Origin: HGM04593 sp045646845
GTDB lineage: Bacteria; Bacteroidota; Bacteroidia; Bacteroidales; Bacteroidaceae
Length of the DNA: 10,854 bases
Direction: 5' to 3'
Assembly: GCA_045646845.1 (NCBI GenBank)
Contig: JAZRLO010000050.1
Coordinates: 1 to 10,854 of the forward strand
This document shows positions 1 to 6,023 of this stretch, one piece after another; positions within the stretch are counted from its first letter, which is position 1; the number at the start of each line of letters is the position of its first letter. Under the pieces are notes generated by a model. The model saw only the letters and a program-made list of their open reading frames with translations. It ran no database searches and was not told where the DNA came from. The translations under genes were made by a program, and so were the position numbers.

Positions 1-303
1 TTTTTAGATCCAATGCCTTTGGCGATGTTGCTAATGCTCGTTGTGAAATTAAACAAGTTTTATTTCACTCGCACAATCGCAACATTCACATTCGTTAGTT
101 CGCTACGCTCATCGAGAACCTCTTTTTAATGTTTTCATTAAAGTATGATCAGGATGACAAGTTCGCGAAGAAAAAAGTCGCGGGTCAACTGCTATATTAT
201 TACTTTAAAAAGAGGGAGAACTAGGCTTTCGGTTTAGGCAGAAATCGGAGTTTACTGAACGTAAATGAAGATTTACGGCACACAGCTTAACACTGTTATA
301 AAA
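1..303. other. Repeat-rich intergenic region, no gene seen
   Basis: No convincing gene lies here. Reading frame 1 is open from the window edge to a stop at 127-129, but its product looks like translated repeat and I do not call it. The stretch holds the decamer CGCTACGCTC at 101-110 and GGATGACA at 152-159, both of which recur in the gap after serS. It has an 11-bp perfect inverted repeat (119-129 with 205-215) that encloses a 7-bp hairpin with a TTTT loop (125-142). TTCGCGAA at 162-169 is a short palindrome. The diverged repeat core at 242-274 is listed separately. The first bases (TTTTTAGA) resemble the right end of the 104-bp repeat and may be a copy cut by the window edge, but eight bases prove nothing. 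Confidence 0.6.
227..290. repeat. Diverged third copy of the intergenic repeat core
   Basis: The centre (242-274) folds as a hairpin on the plus strand. The 5' arm is AAATC GGAG TTTAC, the loop TGAAC, and the 3' arm GTAAA TGAA GATTT. The two intact copies (357-459 and 8542-8645) have arms AAACA GGAG TTTAG and CTAAA TGAC TGTTT. Both 5-bp stems pair in every copy although their sequences differ, while the GGAG/TGA internal loop is unchanged. Flanks also align loosely: AGGCT lies to the left, and AGCTTAAC to the right corresponds to AGCGTAAC and AGCATAAC in the others. The outer ends with GCAGATGC are not recognisable here, so the boundaries are approximate. Confidence 0.55.
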
Positions 304-335
304 CAAACAAGGATGAATTTCACATTCATCCTTGT
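296..335 (-). terminator. Intrinsic terminator downstream of fba
   Basis: A perfect 12-bp stem pairs ACAAGGATGAAT (307-318) with its complement (324-335) around a 5-nt loop. On the minus strand the stem is followed by a T-rich run (TTGTTTTATAA), the form expected of a factor-independent terminator. It lies about 135 bp past the fba stop, on the far side of the 103-bp repeat, so that repeat would be transcribed as part of the fba 3' untranslated region. The plus-strand tail is less T-rich, so one-directional action is more likely. Confidence 0.75.
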
Positions 336-356
336 TGTATTATCAATTTGTTATAT

Positions 357-459
357 AAAAAGTGCAGATGCAAGGCTCGCGATAATTTGGAAAACAGGAG
401 TTTAGTTACCTAAATGACTGTTTACAAAATTGAGCGTAACGAAGCAGATGCCTTTTTAG
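357..459. repeat. 103-bp imperfect palindromic repeat, copy next to fba stop
   Basis: This unit is about 90% identical by eye to 8542-8645. It starts AAAAAGTGCAGATGC and ends GCAGATGCCTTTTTAG, so its ends are quasi-complementary (AAAAAG with CTTTTT) and carry the direct repeat GCAGATGC. The centre is a hairpin: arms AAACA GGAG TTTAG (392-405) and CTAAA TGAC TGTTT (410-423), with loop TTAC. It ends 11 nt past the fba stop codon and would form the proximal 3' untranslated region of fba. Possible identities are a REP- or MITE-like dispersed element or a structured 3'-UTR element. I see no encoded protein. Confidence 0.8.
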
Positions 460-470
460 AGACAAATTAA

Positions 471-1469
471 TTAAGCGAGCTTGTTATCAGAACCAAGAAC
501 ATTCACAATCTTGTGGATGTACTGCTTCTTCATGTTGTCGCGTGCAGGACCGAGGTACTTACGTGGGTCGAACTCTGCTGGATTTGTAGCGAACACCTCG
601 CGAATAGCAGCTGTCATGGCAAGACGGCTGTCGCTGTCGATGTTGATCTTGCAAACTGCAAGCTTTGCTGCCTTGCGGAGCTCCTCTTCGGGGATACCGA
701 TAGCATCCTTCAATGCACCACCGTACTTGTTGATTGTCTCAACCTCCTCCTGGGGAACTGATGAAGAACCGTGGAGAACGATGGGGAAACCGGGGAGCTG
801 CTCCATGCAACCCTCGAGAACGTCGAATGCCAATGGGGGAGGAACAAGGATACCCTTCTCGTTGCGTGTGCACTGCTCGGGCTTAAACTTGTTTGCACCG
901 TGTGATGTACCGATAGAGATAGCCAAGCTGTCGCAACCAGTCTTTGTAACGAAGTCAACAACCTCCTCGGGGCGTGTGTATGTGTGGTGCTCAGCAACCA
1001 CGTCATCCTCAACACCTGCAAGGATACCGAGCTCACCCTCAACAGTAACACCGTACTGATGAGCATACTCAACAACCTGCTTTGTGAGAGCCACGTTCTC
1101 CTCGTAGGGGAGGTGTGAACCGTCGATCATAACTGAAGAGAAGCCCATGTCGATGCAAGACTTGCAGAGCTCGAATGAGTTACCGTGGTCGAGGTGAAGA
1201 ACGATTTCGGGGTTTGTGCAACCGAGTTCCTTAGCATACTCAACAGCACCCTCAGCCATGTAACGGAGAAGTGTCTGGTTAGCATACTTGCGGGCACCGC
1301 TTGAAACCTGAAGGATAACAGGTGACTTTGTCTCAACTGCTGCGCTGATGATAGCCTGCAGCTGCTCCATGTTGTTGAAGTTGAATGCGGGAATAGCATA
1401 GCCACCCTTCATAGCCTTTGCAAACATCTCCTTGGTGTTTACAAGACCGAGTTCTTTGTAGTTTACCAT
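471..1469 (-). CDS. fba: Class II fructose-bisphosphate aldolase
   Basis: This 332-residue enzyme reversibly cleaves fructose 1,6-bisphosphate to dihydroxyacetone phosphate and glyceraldehyde 3-phosphate in cytoplasmic glycolysis and gluconeogenesis. The class II (zinc-dependent) signatures are visible: LHLDHGNS at 91-98 with the catalytic Asp94 and metal ligand His95, EGELGILAGVEDD at 144-156 with Glu146, SIGTSHG at 185-191 with the ligand His190, VLHGSSS at 231-237 with His233, and the phosphate-binding KINIDSDSR at 274-282. Length is normal for the family and the frame is intact. The ATG start at 1467-1469 gives the usual N-terminus; there is no Shine-Dalgarno sequence, as expected in Bacteroidetes. 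It is transcribed alone: a TAAATTTG -7 element lies about 70 nt upstream, and a repeat then a terminator follow. The identification is secure. Confidence 0.97.
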   Translation of the reverse strand: MVNYKELGLVNTKEMFAKAMKGGYAIPAFNFNNMEQLQAIISAAVETKSPVILQVSSGARKYANQTLLRYMAEGAVEYAKELGCTNPEIVLHLDHGNSFELCKSCIDMGFSSVMIDGSHLPYEENVALTKQVVEYAHQYGVTVEGELGILAGVEDDVVAEHHTYTRPEEVVDFVTKTGCDSLAISIGTSHGANKFKPEQCTRNEKGILVPPPLAFDVLEGCMEQLPGFPIVLHGSSSVPQEEVETINKYGGALKDAIGIPEEELRKAAKLAVCKINIDSDSRLAMTAAIREVFATNPAEFDPRKYLGPARDNMKKQYIHKIVNVLGSDNKLA

Positions 1470-1481
1470 AATAATAATTTA

Positions 1482-1493
1482 TACTTTAAAGTA
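1482..1493. promoter_or_regulatory. 12-bp perfect palindrome in the fba leader
   Basis: TACTTTAAAGTA is a perfect palindrome 13-24 nt upstream of the fba start codon and downstream of the likely -7 element. It could be an operator, or it could be chance in A+T-rich DNA. No known regulator site is recognised. Confidence 0.25.
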
Positions 1494-1514
1494 GTTAAAT
1501 GAATATCCCAACTT

Positions 1515-1543
1515 TTACCTTGCGGTAATTCTTTGCAAATTTA
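1515..1543 (-). promoter_or_regulatory. fba promoter -7 element and 5'-end stem-loop
   Basis: TAAATTTG at 1536-1543 on the minus strand is an exact match to the Bacteroidetes -7 consensus TAnnTTTG. No good -33 TTG/TTTG is found at the usual spacing. A transcript would begin near 1529-1531, giving a leader of about 60 nt. The first bases of that RNA would be a hairpin, UUACC and GGUAA closed by the GNRA tetraloop GCAA (1515-1528). A stem-loop at the very 5' end may stabilise the message; this is inference. Confidence 0.45.
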
Positions 1544-1660
1544 ATAAATTCTTTGATTTCCCACGATTATATCAGCAAAAAAATATGCAAAACTGAAAGG
1601 AAAGAAACTTAAGCAGACAGAATAATAGCGCATTAAGGCAAGAACTGACAAGATTATGTA

Positions 1661-1705
1661 AAAAAAATGCCAATCGCGTTGTTCCGATGCGATTGGCATT
1701 TTTTC
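1661..1705. terminator. Bidirectional intrinsic terminator
   Basis: A perfect 16-bp stem (1662-1677 with 1689-1704) has the G+C-rich core GCCAATCGC and an A/T-run base, around an 11-nt loop. Either strand shows a hairpin followed by a T run. It lies 15 bp past the stop of the large minus-strand gene and upstream of the fba promoter, so it should end that transcript and insulate fba. Confidence 0.85.
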
Positions 1706-1719
1706 AATTAAGACGGACA

Positions 1720-4029
1720 TCAATTCATTTCAAGAATCTTGACAATATCATCTATTTCCTGTTTCTTGACACTCTTATTGATTGTTTTAATATCCTCCTT
1801 CTCTACGAACACAAGATATCTCTCCTGAATATCAATCAAAGTTCTAATCTGAGTAAAATCAACTTCCGGAGTCCAAGTCAAATCACGTTCCTTCACATAG
1901 TTCTTATATGCCTTATATATATTCGATGCAGCTGATTTCAACTCTTTAATCTGCGCATCGTTTTCCTGTACTTGATGACGAAGTTCTACAAACTCCAGAC
2001 ATTTCTCATTTATCTCAATATATTTGTCAATTCTTTCAAACTCCGTAGCCGGGCTCCAAGACAAATCCCTTGTCTTCAAATAAGCATTGTATGCTTTTGA
2101 AACATCTTTTATATCTGCACATTTCGTAGAGACCTCATTATCACCACTATAAACAGCCGTCAGTTTTTCTACAAAAACAGCAACATGTTCCTGAATGGCC
2201 AACACCTCTTTTCTCTTATCAATCGAAGCCTTCAAATCATTATGGTCGATGGAGAAATCCAGGCTTTCTCTGTACGACTGGTACAATGAATAGTCTTTTT
2301 GGAATGCATCCTTGGCAAGGTCGCCGATTTTTTTATCGTTTTCATCAATTTTAAAATCAAGTTCACTTATCACATCATAATCGTTCTTGACATTAATGAA
2401 GTTCGATGCCTTGAATGTTTTTCTCACATTCATATTCACAGAGCCTTCATTTATATAACCATAAAGAACCAAACGGTAAGTCTTGTACCCAAGTTCTCCT
2501 GCACTTACATTCACCAAAGAATGCACCTCCAACTCTTTTCCATTAACAAGTTCAATACTATCTACACTATAAGAAATGATCGGGAAGAAATTCATGTCAA
2601 CATTATTTCTTATCTCATAATAGATATTGTTGTAAGAAGTGTTCAAGACGTTGTCCTCAAACCATTTTTTTATTGTCTCGCCACAAGACTCCTTATATTT
2701 GTCAATTTTAACTTTAACAACGTCTTTTCTTGTTTCCGGAACAAAATTCATCAGTTCCTCTATTTTACCTTCTTTTATAAAGTACTCCGCAAATGTATCC
2801 CAGCTATAATATACCAAACCGGAAAAATGGCTATGTTCTTTGTTATAAACAACCACACTCTCATCATAGGAACATTGCTCAAAATCGGAAATTTGTGGAT
2901 TATACAGACTATAGATGTCCTGCTTGTCAATATTTGCCTTTCTGGCTTCGTGCAAGGAAATGCACAGTTCCGTAAATTGTTCATTTGTCAAGTAAACATC
3001 TACAAAGTAGTTACTCCAATCGGGATATCCCGTACAATAATCGGCCAACACACTACTCTTATGTATTCTGCAACGATACATATTGCGTACCTTGTCAAAA
3101 TAAATATCTCCTTCATAAGCATAACGATCATTATCCAGCACACATTTTTTCAGCACCTCAAGACCCTTTTCGTTAAAAAACGGCAACCTCATAAGATAAG
3201 AAAATCTAACATATTCAGAACTGCTGAATGCATAATAGCCCAATTTATCCCATGCTATACCGTCGTGCAAAATCTGATTCCAGGCGTCACTCCCAAGGGA
3301 CATACTGTCCGGAATCACAAAAATATTCTCCTTTTCGAGATCCTCTTTTGATATGGTTCCCGAAGCATAGGATTTCGCTTTAGCACTCAACCCAGCATCA
3401 TAACTTGATTTATTTATCACAACGCCGTTCAGAAAAGTCAACTCTTCAACGCCGCTTGCATAATCATATTTCCAGACACCTGTTGGTTTACCATCGGCAG
3501 TCAATGTACCGGTTCTATTGAAAGGCAATCCACGATCAATTCCTTTTACTTGATACTGCCCGACAAGGATGCCGTTCTTATAGTTGACATTTACTTTTAT
3601 ACCATAACTTGGATAATCGACTTTGAAGTTTCCTTCAGGAACACCTTCTTTGAAACTACCCCGGAACGAATATTTTTTATACTCTTTCTCTCCATTGGTT
3701 GCACTGAAATTTATATTTGCATCAAGCGTCAATGGACCGTGAATTGCCCCGTCGGAGTGGGAGCCTTTAAGGAGATATTTGCCGGTTATTGAACTTCTAT
3801 AGAAAGTCTTATAACCGCTATAGCTCTCTTTGATAGTCGCACTCATCTGGAAAGGTCCATCTTTCAGTTCCTGTCCATTTTCCTGCATAACGAACGAATA
3901 GGTATAATCCCCCCTGAAGTTCCAATCAAATTCACCAAGGAAGTTGATCGTCGTTTTTTGACGTTGTGCCAAGACACTCAAAACAACAAGCATCGACAAA
4001 ACGCCTGTCAACAAAAGTTTTCTTTTCAT
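1720..4029 (-). CDS. Secreted protein of unknown function, MORN-like N-terminus and 61-residue repeats
   Basis: I do not recognise this 769-residue protein. A Sec signal peptide is clear: MKRK, then a hydrophobic run, with likely cleavage after VLA (residue 21) and no lipobox cysteine, so it probably ends up in the periplasm or outside. Residues about 25-205 are beta-rich with MORN_2-like turns (EGVPEGNFKVDY 128-139, NGILVGQYQVKG 152-163, GKPTGVWKYDY 180-190). The middle (about 235-560) shows no known motif. The C-terminus is helical and charged, with a repeat: AYNAYLKTRDLSWSP at 646-660 and AYKNYVKERDLTWTP at 707-721, each ending in FVE (680-682, 741-743), and a weaker copy ending at 619-621, so the FVE motifs are exactly 61 residues apart. 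The gene is visibly richer in A+T than its neighbours. It looks monocistronic, with its own -7 element and terminator. Confidence 0.85.
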   Translation of the reverse strand: MKRKLLLTGVLSMLVVLSVLAQRQKTTINFLGEFDWNFRGDYTYSFVMQENGQELKDGPFQMSATIKESYSGYKTFYRSSITGKYLLKGSHSDGAIHGPLTLDANINFSATNGEKEYKKYSFRGSFKEGVPEGNFKVDYPSYGIKVNVNYKNGILVGQYQVKGIDRGLPFNRTGTLTADGKPTGVWKYDYASGVEELTFLNGVVINKSSYDAGLSAKAKSYASGTISKEDLEKENIFVIPDSMSLGSDAWNQILHDGIAWDKLGYYAFSSSEYVRFSYLMRLPFFNEKGLEVLKKCVLDNDRYAYEGDIYFDKVRNMYRCRIHKSSVLADYCTGYPDWSNYFVDVYLTNEQFTELCISLHEARKANIDKQDIYSLYNPQISDFEQCSYDESVVVYNKEHSHFSGLVYYSWDTFAEYFIKEGKIEELMNFVPETRKDVVKVKIDKYKESCGETIKKWFEDNVLNTSYNNIYYEIRNNVDMNFFPIISYSVDSIELVNGKELEVHSLVNVSAGELGYKTYRLVLYGYINEGSVNMNVRKTFKASNFINVKNDYDVISELDFKIDENDKKIGDLAKDAFQKDYSLYQSYRESLDFSIDHNDLKASIDKRKEVLAIQEHVAVFVEKLTAVYSGDNEVSTKCADIKDVSKAYNAYLKTRDLSWSPATEFERIDKYIEINEKCLEFVELRHQVQENDAQIKELKSAASNIYKAYKNYVKERDLTWTPEVDFTQIRTLIDIQERYLVFVEKEDIKTINKSVKKQEIDDIVKILEMN

Positions 4030-4120
4030 AATCTAAAGTTTATATCTAAAATTTTGCAAACCATACAATAAAGCCATTTACACTGCATAATAATAGTAAA
4101 GGCCTATATTTTACCTTTTT

Positions 4121-4128
4121 CAAAGGTA
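4121..4128 (-). promoter_or_regulatory. -7 element for the large secreted protein gene
   Basis: TACCTTTG on the minus strand matches TAnnTTTG exactly, about 91 nt upstream of the start codon. A TTTG lies further upstream at 4141-4144, but the 12-bp gap is shorter than the usual spacing of about 19-21, so the -33 element is unclear. Confidence 0.4.
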
Positions 4129-4317
4129 CGAAATAAAACACAAACGCCTAATGTCTTTTTTTGTCTATTTTAACAAAATGTAGAAAAGCTGCAACACATG
4201 CCCACAAACAAGAAAAATCCGCGCCAGATTGCCGGAGCCATTCGATACAATTCAAAAACAAGACCCTGCCTACAGTAATTTTTACCGATAAAAGGCTGTT
4301 TTTTAAATGAAAATTAC

Positions 4318-4325
4318 TACTTTTG
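4318..4325 (+). promoter_or_regulatory. Distal -7 element for udk (P1)
   Basis: TACTTTTG matches TAnnTTTG exactly. Use of this promoter would give udk a leader of about 205 nt. Only a T-rich run, not a clean TTG, is found at the -33 distance. Confidence 0.4.
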
Positions 4326-4489
4326 TTTTAGAAGCTGTATAAATTTATGTCCTTGAAATTTTTATAGAACTTTTTTAGAGTGTTTTTTCGTTTTTCAAAG
4401 GCGCATAACTGGCTATGTAACTGCGAAAAGGGGAATACAGACAAAAAGGGCATAAAAAGACAAGCACTTCTTGCGGATAATGTAAGTAA

Positions 4490-4497
4490 TATTTTTG
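4490..4497 (+). promoter_or_regulatory. Proximal -7 element for udk (P2)
   Basis: TATTTTTG matches TAnnTTTG exactly, 41 nt before the udk ATG, which leaves a leader of about 35 nt. A TTG at 4471-4473 is 16 bp upstream, a little close for a -33 element. P1 and P2 could both be used, or one may be chance in A+T-rich DNA. Confidence 0.4.
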
Positions 4498-4538
4498 AAA
4501 GAAATTCAAACAACTTCCTAATATAAAGACAAAACAGT

Positions 4539-5147
4539 ATGTATATCATCGGCATAGCAGGAGGAACGGCATCGGGCAAGACCACCGTTGTAAAGGAAAT
4601 CGTAAACTCGCTGCCCGAAGGTTCGGTAGCAGTAATCCCGCAGGACTCTTATTACAAGGACAGCAGCCACGTCCCCGTAGAGGAGCGGCAGTTCATAAAC
4701 TTCGACCACCCCGACGCATTCGACTGGAACCTGCTCGTGGAGCAGATAACAATGCTCAGAGAGGGAAAGGCCATTGAACAGCCCACATACTCATACATCA
4801 CCTGCACTCGCCAGCCCGAGGTAGTTCACGTGGAACCGAAAGAGGTTATCATAATAGAAGGCATTATGGCACTGGTCAACCCCGAGCTTAGAGAACTCAT
4901 GGACCTGAAGATATTCGTGGATGCCGATGCCGACGACAGACTCATAAGACTCATACGCCGCGACATCATAGAGCGCGGGCGCACTCCCGAAACAGTAATA
5001 TCGCGTTACGAGCGTATAGTAAAGGAGATGCATTGGGAATTCATTGAGCCCACAAAGAAATTCGCCGACATAATAATACCGCAAGGCGGAAACAACGAAA
5101 AAGCGATACGGGCATTACAGATGTCAATCAGATATTTCCTAAAGTAA
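4539..5147 (+). CDS. udk: Uridine kinase
   Basis: This 202-residue cytoplasmic kinase phosphorylates uridine, and usually cytidine, to UMP and CMP in pyrimidine salvage. The Walker A loop GGTASGKT is at 8-15. PQDSYYKD at 34-41 carries the acidic Asp36 used in the active site, NFDHPDAFDW at 54-63 is the nucleoside-binding segment, IIIEGIMAL at 104-112 is the Walker B-like strand, and RRDIIERGR at 140-148 is the lid arginine region. Length is normal for the family. The ATG chosen puts the first strand (MYIIGIAGG) directly at the N-terminus, as in relatives. It begins a two-gene operon, with the transglycosylase gene starting 4 bp after its stop. I see no metabolic link between the two. The call is secure; the alternative phosphoribulokinase family is less likely at this length and motif set. 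Confidence 0.96.
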   Translation: MYIIGIAGGTASGKTTVVKEIVNSLPEGSVAVIPQDSYYKDSSHVPVEERQFINFDHPDAFDWNLLVEQITMLREGKAIEQPTYSYITCTRQPEVVHVEPKEVIIIEGIMALVNPELRELMDLKIFVDADADDRLIRLIRRDIIERGRTPETVISRYERIVKEMHWEFIEPTKKFADIIIPQGGNNEKAIRALQMSIRYFLK

Positions 5148-5151
5148 CACT

Positions 5152-5943
5152 ATGAAAAACCGTTATTACATCTACCTTTCCCTGCTGATAGCCGTTGTCG
5201 TTCTTATAATAGCCAAAGACGCCATTTTCGGTGGGCAGAAACCAAAAGCAAAAGCAACAACAGAAGAGATTGGGGAACAGAACGAGATTGTGGCCGAGGA
5301 GGTACTGCCGATAGAGGAATACACCTACCTCTCGCCCTACGCAAGACTGTCCGACTACGATGAGCTGTTCAGGGAAGCCGCAGACAGCATCGGATACGAC
5401 TGGACACTGATAGCAGCCATAGCATTCACGGAGTCGCGCTTCGACAGTACGGTAGTGTCGGAAGCCGGTGCATGCGGAGTGATGCAGATGATGCCATCGA
5501 CACTGCGCGGCATGAAGATTCCTGAAGAATTGTACAGCGACAACCGCACTAACGTGATGGCCGCAGCCAGACTGCTCGATTCACACGAGAAATTCTTCGG
5601 CAAGATAACCGACAGGGAAGAACGCAGGAAGTTTGTCCTTGCATCGTACAATGCCGGCTACGGACACATCGTTGACGCGATGAACCTTGCCGAGAAGTAC
5701 GGTTGCAACAAATACGTATGGAACGGATGCGTCGATTCGTTCCTTGTAAGAAAGAGCCAACCGGAATACTACAACGACCCTGTATGCCGCAACGGCGAGT
5801 TCAAGAACTGGAAACAGACCTTCGCATTCATAAGACAGGTACAGAAGCACTGGGCCAGATTCAGCGACATACAACAAGCTTACAGCGACTCAATAAACAT
5901 TGTTATAATGAACGACAAGAGCAAGAAGATTGCCAAAGAATAA
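5152..5943 (+). CDS. MltF-like membrane-anchored lytic transglycosylase
   Basis: This 263-residue cell-wall enzyme should cleave the MurNAc-GlcNAc bond of peptidoglycan with formation of 1,6-anhydro-MurNAc. One hydrophobic segment (about 6-20) acts as a signal anchor or signal peptide; there is no lipobox cysteine, unlike many Mlt lipoproteins. A low-complexity linker (about 29-56) leads to a lysozyme-like SLT domain from about 68. AFTESRFD at 91-98 holds the catalytic Glu94, followed by EAGACGVMQMMPST at 104-117 and the ASYNAGYG motif at 164-171. Compared with E. coli MltF, the N-terminal solute-binding-like domain is absent, leaving the catalytic part alone. The gene starts 4 bp after udk and must be co-transcribed with it. 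A strong terminator follows the stop. Activity is inferred from motifs. Confidence 0.9.
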   Translation: MKNRYYIYLSLLIAVVVLIIAKDAIFGGQKPKAKATTEEIGEQNEIVAEEVLPIEEYTYLSPYARLSDYDELFREAADSIGYDWTLIAAIAFTESRFDSTVVSEAGACGVMQMMPSTLRGMKIPEELYSDNRTNVMAAARLLDSHEKFFGKITDREERRKFVLASYNAGYGHIVDAMNLAEKYGCNKYVWNGCVDSFLVRKSQPEYYNDPVCRNGEFKNWKQTFAFIRQVQKHWARFSDIQQAYSDSINIVIMNDKSKKIAKE

Positions 5944-5956
5944 ACACAAGAATTTT

Positions 5957-6012
5957 ATAAACAAATAATAAACGGCTCCTGCGTACGCGAGAGCCGTTTA
6001 TTATTTGTTTAT
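5957..6012. terminator. Bidirectional terminator with a 22-bp perfect stem
   Basis: Positions 5957-5978 pair perfectly with 5991-6012 around a 12-nt loop, CTGCGTACGCGA, which contains the 8-bp palindrome GCGTACGC. The stem top is G+C-rich (CGGCTC) and its base is A+T-rich, so a T-rich run follows the hairpin on either strand. It sits between convergent genes, ending 11 bp before the minus-strand stop codon, and should terminate both. Confidence 0.9.
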
Positions 6013-6023
6013 CTTTGGGGGAA

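Larger units (their letters stand above)
4030..4538. other. Divergent intergenic region with promoters
   Basis: This 509-bp stretch separates the large minus-strand gene from the udk operon. It holds a -7 element for the leftward gene (4121-4128) and two for udk (4318-4325, 4490-4497). T runs at 4359-4363, 4371-4376, 4383-4388 and 4391-4395 lie between the two udk candidates. A 26-codon frame (4198-4278) in a locally G+C-richer patch is discussed as a finding and not called a gene. I see no RNA gene or copy of the 104-bp repeat. Confidence 0.6.

Noticed and set aside
1..129. Frame open from the window edge to a stop at 127-129, about 42 codons, with an internal ATG at 13
   Set aside because: The predicted tail is rich in serine, threonine and arginine and lies over sequence that recurs as an intergenic module, so it is more likely translated repeat than a gene end.
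481..1059. 192-codon plus-strand frame opposite fba
   Set aside because: It is antisense to a highly conserved aldolase and has serine/arginine-rich composition typical of such shadows.
2299..3351. 350-codon plus-strand frame inside the large unknown gene
   Set aside because: It runs opposite to a gene with a clear signal peptide and internal protein repeats. Its product is a low-complexity mix rich in I, F and H, typical of an antisense shadow.
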